Source: Iris pallida (taxonomy: Eukaryota > Streptophyta > Magnoliopsida > Asparagales > Iridaceae). Taken from it: DNA of 64,000 nt. Below the pieces are notes generated by a model. That model ran no database searches. It saw nothing but the letters and a program-made list of their open reading frames with translations, and was not told the origin of the DNA. The stretch covers positions 3,050,829 through 3,114,828 of the forward strand of contig JANAVB010004000.1 of the NCBI GenBank assembly GCA_029216955.1, written 5' to 3'. Positions 48,683 to 60,382 of the stretch are shown piece by piece (the first letter of the stretch is position 1; every line of letters starts with the position of its first letter). The position numbers and the translations under genes were made by a program.

Positions 48683-51480
48683 GTTGTTGAGTTTGTTCCT
48701 TAGGAATAATTACCTTATCGTGAATGGGGTGCCGCTACGTTGTCGTTGTTAAGGTATCTCAACAATGACTTATAGAAGTAATTTGACATTGTCTTATTGA
48801 GACTCCGAATTCACTTATTGATCATGACAGGTATAGAATCCTGCACATCATCAAAAGTGATAGTAGGAATCATAATTGATTACTTCTCAAAGACAATGAT
48901 CCGGACTTTATTTCTTCCCCAAACTCAACATCCTCAAAAAATATTACACTTCTCGTCTCAATTTTTTTCTTAGTGTGGGATTGTATAATTATCAACCCCT
49001 TGATCTGTAGCATAACCAATAAAGTAGCTGCTTATAATTTAACTTTGATCTGTCTTCCCATTACACATTCAATATAAACATTAAAGTCTATAAAGTCAAT
49101 GGAATCCAAATCTCATCAAACACAAATCGTTCAACTCTATTTCTAGAGAAGTGACCTAATGCTTATGTCATAATGAGGCTAAAAATATATTATTAATTTT
49201 GGGTTTAGTACCACATGACTACACTTGCAAGGTTTTATTATAAGATGCAATAGTTTCAACTGAATATAGGTTATCATAAACCTTAAGGGAACCATTACCA
49301 ATACTATTTAAATTTAAAGATAGACTAAACTTATTATTTCCAAATGAACAATGATAACCAGATTTGTCCATTAAGGAAACTGAAACTGAATTTCGTCTAA
49401 AAGACGGTACAATAAAAGTGTCTGTCAAATCCAAATAATAATCGGTTCCTAAAAATAACCTAAATGTCCTATTGCTTTCACTTCTACCGAATTGCCGTCA
49501 TCCACATAGATGTATCTTTTACCATCAATTGACTTTCGGTAAGGCAACCTTTTCTAGAACATTAATGTGGGTAGTCCCACCAGAATCTAGCTACCATAAG
49601 TTTCTTGGTACTAAATCTAAAAAATCTCAGAACAGATCAAATTTAGAAATGTACTTTTCTTTATACGCCATGCGTGATACTTTGTACATTTCTTCCTTAT
49701 GTGTCCTATCTTATCACAAAAGAATAACCCTTAGTTTTATATTGTTATTTCTTTTGATTTGGACCCTTAGCAGCTACTGTATTCATTTCTTTTTGCCCTT
49801 AAAGTTTATCCCATTAAACATGAAAATTAAAATTTTATTGGCAGATATTTTAACAACATTAACTGTAAAGAGAACAAAGCAACAAAAAACAAACATGCTC
49901 TAACAAATAACCAAAGCGTGAAATATAGTCAAACAAATTCAAATAATGGTGAATCCCATCTCAAGATACCTAGTACATCATTAATATCAAGTCTTTGGAC
50001 AGTGATATTAACTGTAAGTGGTATTCTTGGTGTAATGATCAAAAGTTGACAATAAGTCATGTCAAATAATAAGCCCATCTTTGGATCGGGTTAATATTCA
50101 CATGTAAATCGTATAATTGTCACACATTTATCACCACAAGTATGCGTGTAATTCGGCCAAGTATTAACCTTCCTTTGGGCCGGCTAATACTCGCATGAAT
50201 TTATACACATAAACATCTAACATCCCTCATGGACTATCTATGCAAGAGAGGTCACTTTAGCGACATCTTGTTTCAATGGGTCTATTTAGAATATTAGACG
50301 ATATTGCTAGTCACAAAAGGCACCAAATTTTTTTTTGAATGTTGACTAAATTTTACAAAACTGAATCAAGTCCAAAACTTTATGTACATCCATAATTAAA
50401 ATATTACAACTCAAATAAGATAATCATAAGCATGCGAATATCTTTACATGATTCAAACATATATTCTTAATTTGACTAAACTGAGCATTGTTAACATAAT
50501 AAAATTAACGTAATATTTTACTGAAGTATGGACCAATAGATTACTTTAAATAACTCATAAATATTATATTAAAATAATCTGCTGAAGATATGTACGTCAA
50601 TAGATTACATCAAATATATGACTTAGGACATAAATTTATTGGAAACTAAATTTATGCCAAGCATAAAATTATCTATATTTGATTCAAATTTGTCCTCCAA
50701 TGATCAACTTAGATTGGAAAACACTCTAAATCGAGTAACACCAAATATCTATCAGCATAAATAATTGGAATTTAATCGATATTCTATATTATCACATGTC
50801 CAGCAATAAGCATATTCATGCATATTTAATATAATGGAGAATTTCTACGGTCATTATCACATGAGTCCATATCTAATATTTAAGCATGAACTGAGAGATC
50901 ATTACTATACATAAATTATGAATTTTATCAAGATTTTCTTAATATGGCGATCAAATCAACAAAGGATTAACAACAAATCAATATACTTGTAAGCAATGGA
51001 GAACCATATATGCAAAAAATAAAATAAATAAATTATGATGTGCAAACATGTTGGAACAGTTGTTTATGTACGGAAACAACTCAGAAGTAGAAGACAAGAT
51101 CCCAATAGTTTTCTCTTTATTTAGCCATCTAGTACAACACTAAAGAAATATATAAATTATATTTTACCATAAATTATAACCCACCATGTGTAGTACTGCC
51201 AACAATTTTGATCAAACAACACAAACATAAGTGCCATCCTAGTCCATTAATTATGGATGTATCGTTTGGATAAATGTCCAGCATGATCTGGCCGGAACAA
51301 AATTTTATACGTGTATCAGGAAATCAGTTATTGAGAAACTGTAGATCTAATATTCGTGTATCATAAATATTATTTTATGAACCATTGGAACCCTAAATTA
51401 AAATTAGAATGAAGGATCTATGATTTCTGAACAATAACAAAAAATTGATTCTGAAACTTCAACCTCATAAATCAAACAAG
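48683..51480 (-). pseudogene. gag-pol: Copia gag and protease/pre-integrase region, decayed
   Basis: A clear piece at 49434-49219 reads TFIVPSFRRNSVSVSLMDKS, GYHCSFGNNKFSLSLN and GSLKVYDNLYSVETI, the protease to GAG_pre-integrase stretch of TNT1-94 type elements. Near 49735-49660 a gag zinc knuckle reads FFCDKIGHIRKKCTKYH but its first Cys is lost. Integrase (48683-49200) and gag upstream of 49740 survive only in short broken frames. Confidence 0.8.
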
Positions 51481-51482
51481 AA

Positions 51483-51495
51483 GGCTCTGATACCA
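51483..51495 (-). other. Primer-binding site of the Copia element
   Basis: TGGTATCAGAGCC two bases inside the 5' LTR; complementary to the 3' end of plant initiator methionine tRNA. Confidence 0.92.
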
Positions 51496-51497
51496 CT

Positions 51498-51973
51498 TGT
51501 TAGAAATTTTATTGTGCCCTGTCGATTCATGAGATGATGAACATAAATTAAATTGCGGAAGCGTACCTGAATCCATTGCTAGACTTGATGGATCTTGAAG
51601 CGAACGTCTCTTTATTGGGTTCGATCTTCCAACTTGCTACGACCCTTAATGACAAAGAAGAATCCGAATCCTTTGTCCCTCTCTTTCTGTTGATGGGGAT
51701 GCAGAAGAGAAAAAGAGAAAACCTCTCTTTTGTTGGCCGTATAAGTTGGAGACCATAACCCTAATGAACATATATATATTTATGTTTTGACATTTCTAAT
51801 TTGGCCCCTCATCAAATTAGAATTATCTCCGGTATCTACACATTAATTCCATGACAATTATACCCTTAAGCCAATTTCCAAATAGACCACTTTAATTTGG
51901 CTTAATTATTTGGATAGCCTAAACACAATTAATTTTACATGTGTGGCCCCTTAATTATTGAATAATTCCAACA
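51498..51973 (-). repeat. 5' LTR of the minus-strand Copia
   Basis: Partner of 43134-43608. Confidence 0.93.
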
Positions 51974-52470
51974 ACTAAACCCACTCAAATCCTATGTTGA
52001 ACAATAAAGAACAGCATTTATAAGAAACTCAAATCCTATGTTGAACAATAAAAACAACATTTATAAGAAGTAACAAAACATGACTCGAGGAAATTGGCGC
52101 TCAGTTACAAGAGTAGATAAAATTGGGGCAAAGCAATCTTGAGTTCGATCTCCAAAATGATGAGCGCTACACTAAATTTTCATATAGGTACGTACCCACT
52201 TTTTCAAAGAACTAATGAGTATTGATAGTTTAATAATCTGGGAGAAAGGACAATAATCACATCATCTAAATATCCATATAAGAAAAAACTGACTGTCTTG
52301 AACCTATTCAATATCCACTGTGCATGCTTATTTAGTAGCAGTAATTAAACAACATGTGCATGGTTTTTGTGGATAGACAGTCAATAAATAAAATGTAAAA
52401 AAATGGAATTCTTCTTTATAGAAATACCAAAATTCTTCTGATTAAACATGTGTGCTTATTTACTAGCTTC
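51974..52470. other. Spacer between Copia and CACTA-2
   Basis: No gene. A ~43-bp tandem duplication (TCAAATCCTATGTTGAACAA) at 51986-52070. Confidence 0.6.
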
Positions 52471-52879
52471 CCACACAACAACAAATATGGCCTACAATAG
52501 CAGTTTTTCTATAGCGTTCAGGTGTCCCCGCTATAGAATGTTATCAACAATAGCGTTCTTTTTGCTGTTCTATAAAAATATCTATCTATAGCATTTTCTG
52601 AATGCTATAGAATATAAAATATTCATATGTTTGTATGTCAAAACAGATCTCGTGTTCGAATCGTAGGAGAAGCAACGTTTTTACATGATAAAAGAACAAA
52701 TTATAGCATATTGACGTAAAAGCATATAAATTTACAACATCTGTCTTCTTTACTTTCAGCCCGCTCCTATCCTCCAAAATTTTCATTTTACCGCCCCCAC
52801 CCAAAAATTGGGCGCTAAAGCAGAGGGGGTGAGAAGGTGTTTCCTTCCGCCTTTGCTCATTTTTTTTTGTTGGTCTCAA

Positions 52880-53080
52880 CAGGAGCTCTCCCCTCCTCCC
52901 AAAGGGCGCTGGAGAGCCCTCTCTTTCTCTCTCTCTCTCTCCATAGGGCGTCGGTGAAGCCCTCGCTCTCTCCTCCTGCCTCTTTCGATGTCAGTAAAGC
53001 CCTCTCTCTTCCTTCACAAGGATGCCGGTGAAGCCCTCTCTCTTCCTCCACAAGGATGCCGGTGCAGCCCTCTCTCTCTC
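52880..53080 (+). repeat. GAAGCCCTCTCTCT tandem repeats in CACTA-2
   Basis: Three to five imperfect copies of a ~34-bp unit (GGTGAAGCCCTCTCTCTTCC, then CACAAGGATGCC). The open frames on both strands follow from the repeat and are not called as genes. Confidence 0.75.
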
Positions 53081-55122
53081 TTCCTGTCTTTTTCTCTTAT
53101 TTATGGGTTATTTGATAGAAATATTTGTTAAGTCTCGTAATTCATCTACAGGAAGGATTGATCTTTGTTTTCATGATTTTGAAGGGAAAGAAGGGCAGTT
53201 AGAAGAATTTGTGAGTTCCCAAATTCCTTAGGGTTTTTAATTTCATCAGGATTAGGGTTTTGAATTGATTTTTTTGTAATTTCTTTCATAGTGTGGATCC
53301 TTTCCCAAGAAGGAATGAGTAAACCCTAGTTCCAAGACTCGGTTCACTAAGGTGATGATCCATTTTTTTGATATGTAATTTTTGTGTTTAATCTTGTTAT
53401 TTTTTACATCGGCTCAGATTATAGGTTGTATTATATAGGTCGCTAGTGCGTTCTTCTGCAGCGAGCAATGGCTGGAAAACATTTGTTACCGAAACCACTT
53501 CTGGTCGTCGGAGCTTCTCATGAATGCAAGTAAGATTTCTACTTCTAAAGCCTTGTTTTTCCTCATTGGGTTTCACATTCTCTAGTCGATTTTCCATATA
53601 AATATCAGAAATGGCAGCATTGCCGTTGCCGTTGTCGTTTCTGATGTTTATATGGAATTTCCAGTTCAGTAGGAAACATGACACCATTTTGAGAAATTGA
53701 TAGTGTATATGAAAAAAATAGATATTTGAGTCACTACTAGATGTTGCAACAGCGTTGAGAAGACCATATAATCTGCTAACTATAGAGAAAAAAAACAATA
53801 GATTGCTCACTCACATTCGAAGTTCTCATCTTTAAAAGTGCACCCATATATACTTTTACCTCCAGTTGATCCCTACAAGACAAGATTTGAATAGTTCACA
53901 AAAAATGAGGTCATATATTATTATATATAGAAACACTGGCTGAATGATTTTTATCTTTTTCTTTTCTTCACAATTTGGAAAATATTATGTTGTTACACAG
54001 GTGCACACCATCCATGTACTTTCTTAGTTATGTATTGTGACTATTCTCTAATCAATCTGAAGATGTAGGATATTGCATTTGCTGGCGATGTTTAGATCCT
54101 TGAAGAACAACAAATCTCAAGGTGAGGGTAAGGGATAGAATTTCAATTTTTTTTCAAGATAAAAACTCTGCAGGAAACATCCTTCTCCACTCACGACGTT
54201 GAACCTTAAACTATACAACAATACTTGCAAACTCAAACTAAACTCTGCTTATGCCTGGTCGAAACCGTGGTGGAAACTTCTAGCTCTGGCAATGAATAAT
54301 AGTAATAAAGGCTAAAGTGATAGTCAGGTATTGTACATATTGTATTCTATAATGGGTGATAAATACTTGTGACAAACTGTTGACACCTTGCCATATAGGA
54401 CCTCTTTCCCCAAAAAACATTTCATCAACCTGAATTTTGAGGGAACCTCATAATGGACAGATATGATACAAGTAATTAATTTACATCTGGCAGTAAAATT
54501 GCACAATTATAGTTATATCAGGTATCATATATGAGGTACCAACCAATCTTACAGAATGATCATAACAGTAATCATGTTGAGAACAAAGAGACATGGACCA
54601 GAAAAAAGGAAATTCCATATAAATATTCTTTCTGCATTCACCATTGTCGAAGGAGCCACAAATTCTCAGAAAGAGCCTTGTTTTTCCTCATTGGGTCTCA
54701 TTGAAATAACTGTTCTTCAGTTATTTCAATGGCTTCCAGAGCAGAACTTTTGGTAAATGTTCTCTAGTCGATTTCGGAACCTTCATCTTCTGTCTGAAGC
54801 TACCTGTACTATAAGAACTCCTTTTCTCAAAGTTATGTATAACCTCTACATTGAGCTACCTACTGGCAATGTAAAATATAATGTCTCAAATGATCACAGT
54901 TGGAAACCTGTTGATGTTCAATCATTTGTGCCATAAACACTTCAATACTTTATGCTTTTGCTGAATGTTAGAATTTAGATGTTTCCTCAAGTATGTAGTT
55001 ATCGATGATTCCATAGCTGCAAAATATATTTGGTGTGATTGCATAATTACTCATTTAAAATGTTTGTTTAATTACTTATTGTTTCAGCTGATAATTATAG
55101 GGGAGTCTTGTCAATTTATTTT

Positions 55123-55557
55123 TACGTACACAATCTGAAGTTGAAAAGAAATTGGAGCAAGTGAATGCTAAACAACCAGGAATTGATGTTCAGCTCTCTG
55201 ATCTTAAGCTATTACTTGGACCAGAATTGAGAATAGTGTATCCTTTAATCCTTAACTTTACTGTTAGTGGTGAACTTGAGCTTAATGGTAGGGCTCATCC
55301 AAAGTGGGTTAAACCGAGAGGAATCCTGACTTTTGAAAATGGTGATGTTAATTTAGTTGCTACCCAGGTGAGAATTGTTTATGACATTTCCACTGCGTTA
55401 TACATTTGTAGGCTTCTGTAGTTAGACAAATGAAGGACTCTGAAATGGCTATGCAGTGGACCTTAATCTACCAGCTAACAAGCAGACTCCGAGTTCTTTT
55501 CCAATCTGCTCCGTCTAATCGTCTTCTTTTTGAATACACTGCAACATCTCAGAACTA
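55123..55557 (+). pseudogene. Captured C-terminal fragment of TIC236 (TamB/DUF490 family)
   Basis: TIC236 is an inner-envelope chloroplast protein, related to bacterial TamB, that links the TOC and TIC import complexes. The first exon-like block (55123-55368) reads SEVEKKLEQVNAKQPGIDVQ, LSDLKLLLGPELRIVYPLIL, GELELNGRAHPKWVKPRG and GDVNLVATQ. A GTGAG...TTTGTAG intron-like gap (55369-55411) follows. The second block (55412-55557) reads ASVVRQMKDSEMAMQWTLIY, QLTSRLRVLFQSAPSNR and LLFEYTATSQN, then the stop, matching the true C-terminus. Several exons that lie between these in the real gene are missing. The frames are still open, so capture was by DNA with later deletion. The host's full gene must lie elsewhere. 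Confidence 0.9.
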
Positions 55558-56574
55558 ACTTCTACAACATCTCAGCTTAAGAATTGGTATGGGAGGTAAT
55601 TTTAATTACTGCTGGATATATAAATTAGAATAACTAGCACTCTTTTTTCTCTTATAGACTTGTTTGAGAATATTTTAAGGTCATGGGGAGATGTTTCTGA
55701 TTCAAAGTATTTTGTATAACTTCTTTCTACCAATGCAAATAGAAGCCTCACTGTTAGAAAAAGAGTAACCGGAATTGGCAGTCTCGATATCCACCTAAAA
55801 ACTCAAGATTTTCTGAGTTCTTTACTCCAGATAGTCATCTCCCTGTGGAGTTTACATCTTACTAATGCATGGACAATAAGGTATAGTTTCCTTTATGGTG
55901 GAAATTGTTTCTGAAAAGAACTTGTATACTATATGGTGGTGTCCAGCCATGTAAAACTCATGCTGAAAAATAAAAGAATAAAACTCTTAGTTCAGGACTA
56001 TTATCCAGGTTTTGACAACATCTGCTTATCAGGACTGTTTTTGCGTATTCTTTGAGAAGTAGCAGTAAAAGCTGTTTGGTAATACTCTTAGTTCATTTCA
56101 TGGTTTCAAATGTTTCTATCTTATTTTTTATATAATAATGTGTTTTCTTCTCAATTTTGTGTAGGTTGACGTATAAATTTTTGATGGTTGTGGATAGCTA
56201 GAAGGAAAGAGGCGATGGAGCTGTTTTTTGGCCTACAGATATTTGTAAATGGAATGGTTTATTTTGGATTACAGATATTTTGTAAATGGAGTAGTTTATT
56301 TTGGCGTACTACTTTTGGACATCTTGAATGTTTTAATGACAACTACTTTTTGTACATCTTGAATGTTTTAAAGAAACATGTTCATATTTTGGCAAACCTT
56401 TCCTATATCTTGATTGATCGATATGGAAGTTGCGATTGAAATTGTTGAAATCAAACTTACGATTTAGCATGAATTTCTATGGTTATTTGTTTGTGATACA
56501 AAAGAGGTTATGAAATATGAAATTCTGTAGCAGATATAAAATATGAAATTCTGTAGCAGATTTATAGCACTCAA

Positions 56575-56905
56575 AACGTCTAAATGGCCGCTATCACGAT
56601 AGCATATGACGAACGCTATAATAAATCACATCAAACGCTATAAATAATCCACAGCATTCATAAATGCTATAAATAATCCACAGCACTCACGAACGCTATA
56701 AACCATCTACAGCATTCTAGAATGCTATAAAGTATTTACAGCATTCATAAACGCTATAAACCATCAACAGCATACACGAACGCTATAAACCTTCTACAGC
56801 ATTCATGAACGCTATAATGTTATAGCGTTCACATGTCTGGACATACTATAGCGTGTGCGATCATAGCAGACAGAATCTGCTATAGAAGGCTTTCTATAGC
56901 GTTCT
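56575..56905. repeat. Subterminal repeat array of CACTA-2
   Basis: About a dozen alternating units of ACAGCATTC(A/T) and GAACGCTATAAA, spaced about 28-33 bp, many forming short palindromes. Such arrays bind the DNA-binding transposase subunit in En/Spm. Confidence 0.85.
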
Positions 56906-56942
56906 GCGCATGCTATTGTAGGCCATATTTGTTGTAGTGCCA

Positions 56943-58186
56943 TATTGGTAAATAATTTGTTATTAACTAGAGCTATATATGAACCAATTGATGCTATATA
57001 TTACTTATATTAATGCTTGTCTGCTCAACTTGTTAGTATTTTTTGTAGCACATTTCCTAGGTGTTTCACCAATGGGGGATGTTGCACTTGCTGCAATATC
57101 CAGTCAGTATGTTGATGGTACCCTTCAGATACTACAAGTTAAATTATTGTCCATTTTCTCAGAAAAGTAAAAAAAAAAACTACTAAGTAATTAGTAATAA
57201 GAAGCAACATTGTGGCAAACTAAAAGATTTTGGCAAATTGAAAAGAACAGAAGTTCTATGTATATGTGAATTCAAAGGCTATTCCATTGACTGAAGTTCT
57301 CAAGAACATAAGCTCGTCCTTGAACAAAACAGTGAAGACAAAAATATGATGTGCAGGTATGTGTAGCCTATTTGACAAGAAGTTATTGTCTGTCCTGAAC
57401 GCACACGGCTAGACAAAAACTAATTGGACCACCAAGATAATTAACTTCTATGGACATTCTTAAGCTGTCGATATCTTTGTAGCCCTATGTATATTGTTAA
57501 TTTGTTACTCGAGTGTTCGGCACACCAGACAGTGCCGCCAAGAACAAAGAATAAAGTACGACTTATCGTTTACTAGAGAAGTCTGCCATCATATCCCATC
57601 TTCATGGACTATAAGCAACATGTTTTATAGCTACATCCAAAAAATGGATCATTAGTCCCCATCTGCATTAGCAGCATTTTTGGCTTATTTCAGTGTTTAT
57701 GGTATTTACATCATTATCCTTGTTGTAATACTATATTACAAATGTCTTATGTACCAAGATTTAGTCATACAAACAATGGTACCAGACTTGCACGAGGAGT
57801 TGCTAACATGATGATGTATGCTAATCATAAACTTCCCTAATTAAAACCTTGGCATAAAAATGATAAAAAATGAAAAGATTGGAAGTTTCTCATATGAAGC
57901 AACCGAAGTCGTGCACCTCTTGCTACCTCTAACCTGCATAGATTGTCCGAACCAACCAATACTATAACAAAAATGTGTTTTAACTTTTAATGACACACGA
58001 GCACTTGAATGGCAATACTTCCCGTGGTGGATGCACCAGTCAAAAACTTAGCAGCATTTGTCCACCTGAAACAATAAGCAAGGAATTCATGTCCGCAAAG
58101 TTAAATAAATCAAACATATTCATATAACCATATAAATAGCGAACATAAAGACCATAAACTTTAAAGCAATCACTCATATAAAATAC
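56943..58186. other. Unassigned spacer
   Basis: No convincing gene or repeat. A 63-codon frame at 56979 (FLGVSPMGDVALAAISSQYV) has coding-like composition but no family I recognise. Confidence 0.5.
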
Positions 58187-59230
58187 TGTTGGGTTTTGGC
58201 CTCTTTTGTTTAGAGCTTTAGTCCCACATCGGCTAGGCCAAAACAAATGTATCTCTATATATTAGTTTTCCTATTCTAGAGATGCATATGTTGTGTGGAG
58301 GTGCACATGGGTGTGCAATGTGAGGTTATTTTTCTAATGGAAAAAAGGCTAAATCAACATTAAAAGCATTCATGCTTTTTGCTCTTGGAAAATTTATTTC
58401 CATAGGAGCTACGACTCGGACTCGGACTCGGACTCGGGCTCGGGCTCGGGCTCAAGGGCTCATGAGGCGTAATGGGCGTTTTGTTGTTGTACTTTGCACT
58501 TAGCACTACGCAGCCCAGCGTGCGCAGAGTGTGCAGTGTGCGCAGCGTACGCAGTGTGCGTAGAGTGCGTAGTGTGCGCAGGTTGCGTAAAATGGCTGTG
58601 TGCGTAAAGTGCAAATCACGCTGGTTACGCGAGTGGCACAACTTGCGGCAGAACGCGTCTTTGCATGTTCTGAGCGGTTGCTCCATGTTCGGGGTGGTTA
58701 TTACCACGTCCCTAACATTGTGCTAACCGGACAGTTGTTGCAGGGGCCTATATAAGGTCTCCTCCTTCTCTCTCACAGTTAGGAACTAAAATACACAAGT
58801 AGTAGACAGAAAGTTTACAAGTGCTTAGAAGCTGTTAGAGAGAAGAGAGGTATTGTACCAGCGTTGAGTTTTGCACGGGAGTTCGTGTTCATCCGAGGAG
58901 TCAGAAGAGCAAGAGTGTTCCAAGTTCTTCGATGAACTTGCTGGTTCCTGGAAGCTATTCGTGTGGGGCGAATAAATCTTTGAGCAACGGTGATCATTCA
59001 CCCCAGCAGGAGTTTTTCCATCTTTCTCCTATCACCGTCTTCGTTTATCATAATTCTATTAGCGCAACTTCGGTGAAGTGTATGCGTTGGTAGAAATCTG
59101 TGCACCTTCTGTGAAGTGTTGCAATCGTTTATCAGAATTCTATTAGCGCACCTTCGGTGAAGCGTATGCGTTGGTAGAAGTCTGTGCACCTTCTGTGAAG
59201 TGTTGCATTAAAGGAATTTCTATTACGTAC
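58187..59230 (+). repeat. Copia-type LTR with internal tandem repeats
   Basis: TGTTGGGTTTTGG start, the AGTCCCACATCGG word common in plant Copia LTRs, and a TATATAAG box at 58749. Inside are a CTCGGA/CTCGGG array (58406-58452), a GCGTA/GTGCGCAG minisatellite (58505-58590) and an ~82-bp tandem duplication (59045-59207, TATTAGCGCA.CTTCGGTGAA). No partner LTR or interior is seen, and its right end appears to be cut by the CACTA-3 insertion. Confidence 0.6.
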
Positions 59231-59249
59231 CTTCTCATTACTAAAATAA

Positions 59250-59705
59250 CTCCTTTTAGCGACGTCAGAAGACGTCGCTAAATAAGGTAAATCCGTCGCT
59301 AAAAGCTATTTGTGACGTATTTAGCGACAAAAATTGGATGTCGCGTATAGGCAAGTCGCAGATGATAATTTCGTCGCAGCACGTCGCTGTTTGCGACGTC
59401 ACATTTAGTGTCGCTAGACGTCGCAAAATGTGCGACAGATAGCAACGTAATCTTACGTCGCCAAAATAACGACGTAGAGCGACCACTTTGCGACGCGGTA
59501 AACTTTATATATGATGACATGGCATGGCAGCCACGTGGACACTTTAGCGACGCCTAGCGACAAATTTAGCGACGTCCGTTCTCAGGTTGTCATATCCCAC
59601 GTCAGCAGTTTAGCGACTTCTAGCGATGTTACGTCACTATTTAGCGACGTATAGCGACGTGTACATACCGTCGCTGTACGTCGCAGAACGTCGCTATACG
59701 TCGCA
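59250..59705. repeat. Subterminal repeats of CACTA-3
   Basis: Over twenty direct and inverted copies of TTTAGCGACG, GACGTCGCTA and close variants, a typical transposase-binding end region. Confidence 0.88.
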
Positions 59706-59762
59706 AATATTTTAAAAAAATTATAAAAAATATAATTAGTATTTTTGTTATGCTGTGTGCCT

Positions 59763-60059
59763 GTGTTTACAGTGTGTGTGAAGTGCAGTGTTCGAACCAT
59801 CGACAGTTTTGCTTACTGTTCTATGTTTTATCTTGGATAGAAAGAGCAACAGTGCAGGGTGCACTTCTCAGAGCTTCCTCTTCACGTCCTTCACCTTCTC
59901 GGAAACCTTTACGACGTCCGGAGAAAGTGAAGGACGTTAAAATGAAGCTCTCAGAAGTACACCCTGAACTGTTACTCTTTCTATCCAAGATAAAACATAC
60001 AACAGTAATCAAAACTGTCGATGGTTCCGAACACTGCATTTCACATTCACTGTAAACAC
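59763..60059. repeat. Long inverted repeat (hairpin) in CACTA-3
   Basis: The left arm (59763-59900) and right arm (59920-60059) are complementary over about 138 bases with a 19-nt loop. They start GTGTTTACAGTG and end CACTGTAAACAC, and there are some dozen mismatches plus small indels. A transcript would fold into a long imperfect duplex like those processed to small RNAs. Frames of about 100 codons on both strands are a consequence of the fold-back. Confidence 0.88.
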
Positions 60060-60382
60060 AGACACACATCATCACAAAAATACACATTATATTTTTTAAA
60101 AATTTCGGCAGCACCTCCTTTGTATATCAGATCATCGCTTATAATCCAGCGTAGGTATATTTGTCATCCCCGTCGAAGATATCACAAAGTAAATATCACA
60201 ATAAAAATAGGAGGCAGTACAAAGTAAATATCACAGACACATCCTCACAAACATCCAATAGAGTCAAATAAAAATAGGAGATGATAAAAAGTCTCCCACC
60301 AAGTGTACAAACAAAAGTGTACCAATAAATAATTTGCCCATAGGGCCAATACATACAAGTCATAAAAAAATCAATAAAATAA
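60060..60382. other. 3' flank of the TnpA-like gene
   Basis: AT-rich, no gene. A short duplication (ACAAAGTAAATATCACA, 60186 and 60219). Confidence 0.55.

Larger units (their letters stand above)
43134..51973 (-). mobile_element. Copia retrotransposon, TNT1-94 type, decayed and split by a CACTA element
   Basis: LTRs at 43134-43608 (475 bp) and 51498-51973 (476 bp) run TGTTGGAATTATT...TTTCTAACA on the minus strand and differ at few positions. The primer site TGGTATCAGAGCC (51495-51483) matches plant initiator Met tRNA. The polypurine tract CAGTGGGAGAT lies next to the left LTR. Without the inserted CACTA it is about 5.9 kb. No clean target duplication is seen (ACCAA against CTAAA). Confidence 0.92.
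52471..56942. mobile_element. Non-autonomous CACTA element with TIC236 fragment (CACTA-2)
   Basis: Left end CACAACAACAAATATGGCCT (52474) and right end, read inward, CACTACAACAAATATGGCCT (56939); the left end has one change in the CACTA word. A CCA duplication flanks it (52471-52473 and 56940-56942). Length 4466 bp. Subterminal repeats of CTATAGCGTTC/GAACGCTATA lie at 52505-52620 and 56575-56905. No transposase. The body holds gene-like pieces, the clearest being TIC236 at 55123-55557. Confidence 0.93.

Noticed and set aside
52857..53051. Opposed frames in the GAAGCCCTCTC repeat block
   Set aside because: Products of the short tandem repeat, both strands open, no recognisable domain.
59750..60114. 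Opposed frames of about 100 codons on both strands
   Set aside because: Both come from the hairpin, which reads the same arm twice; no family resemblance.
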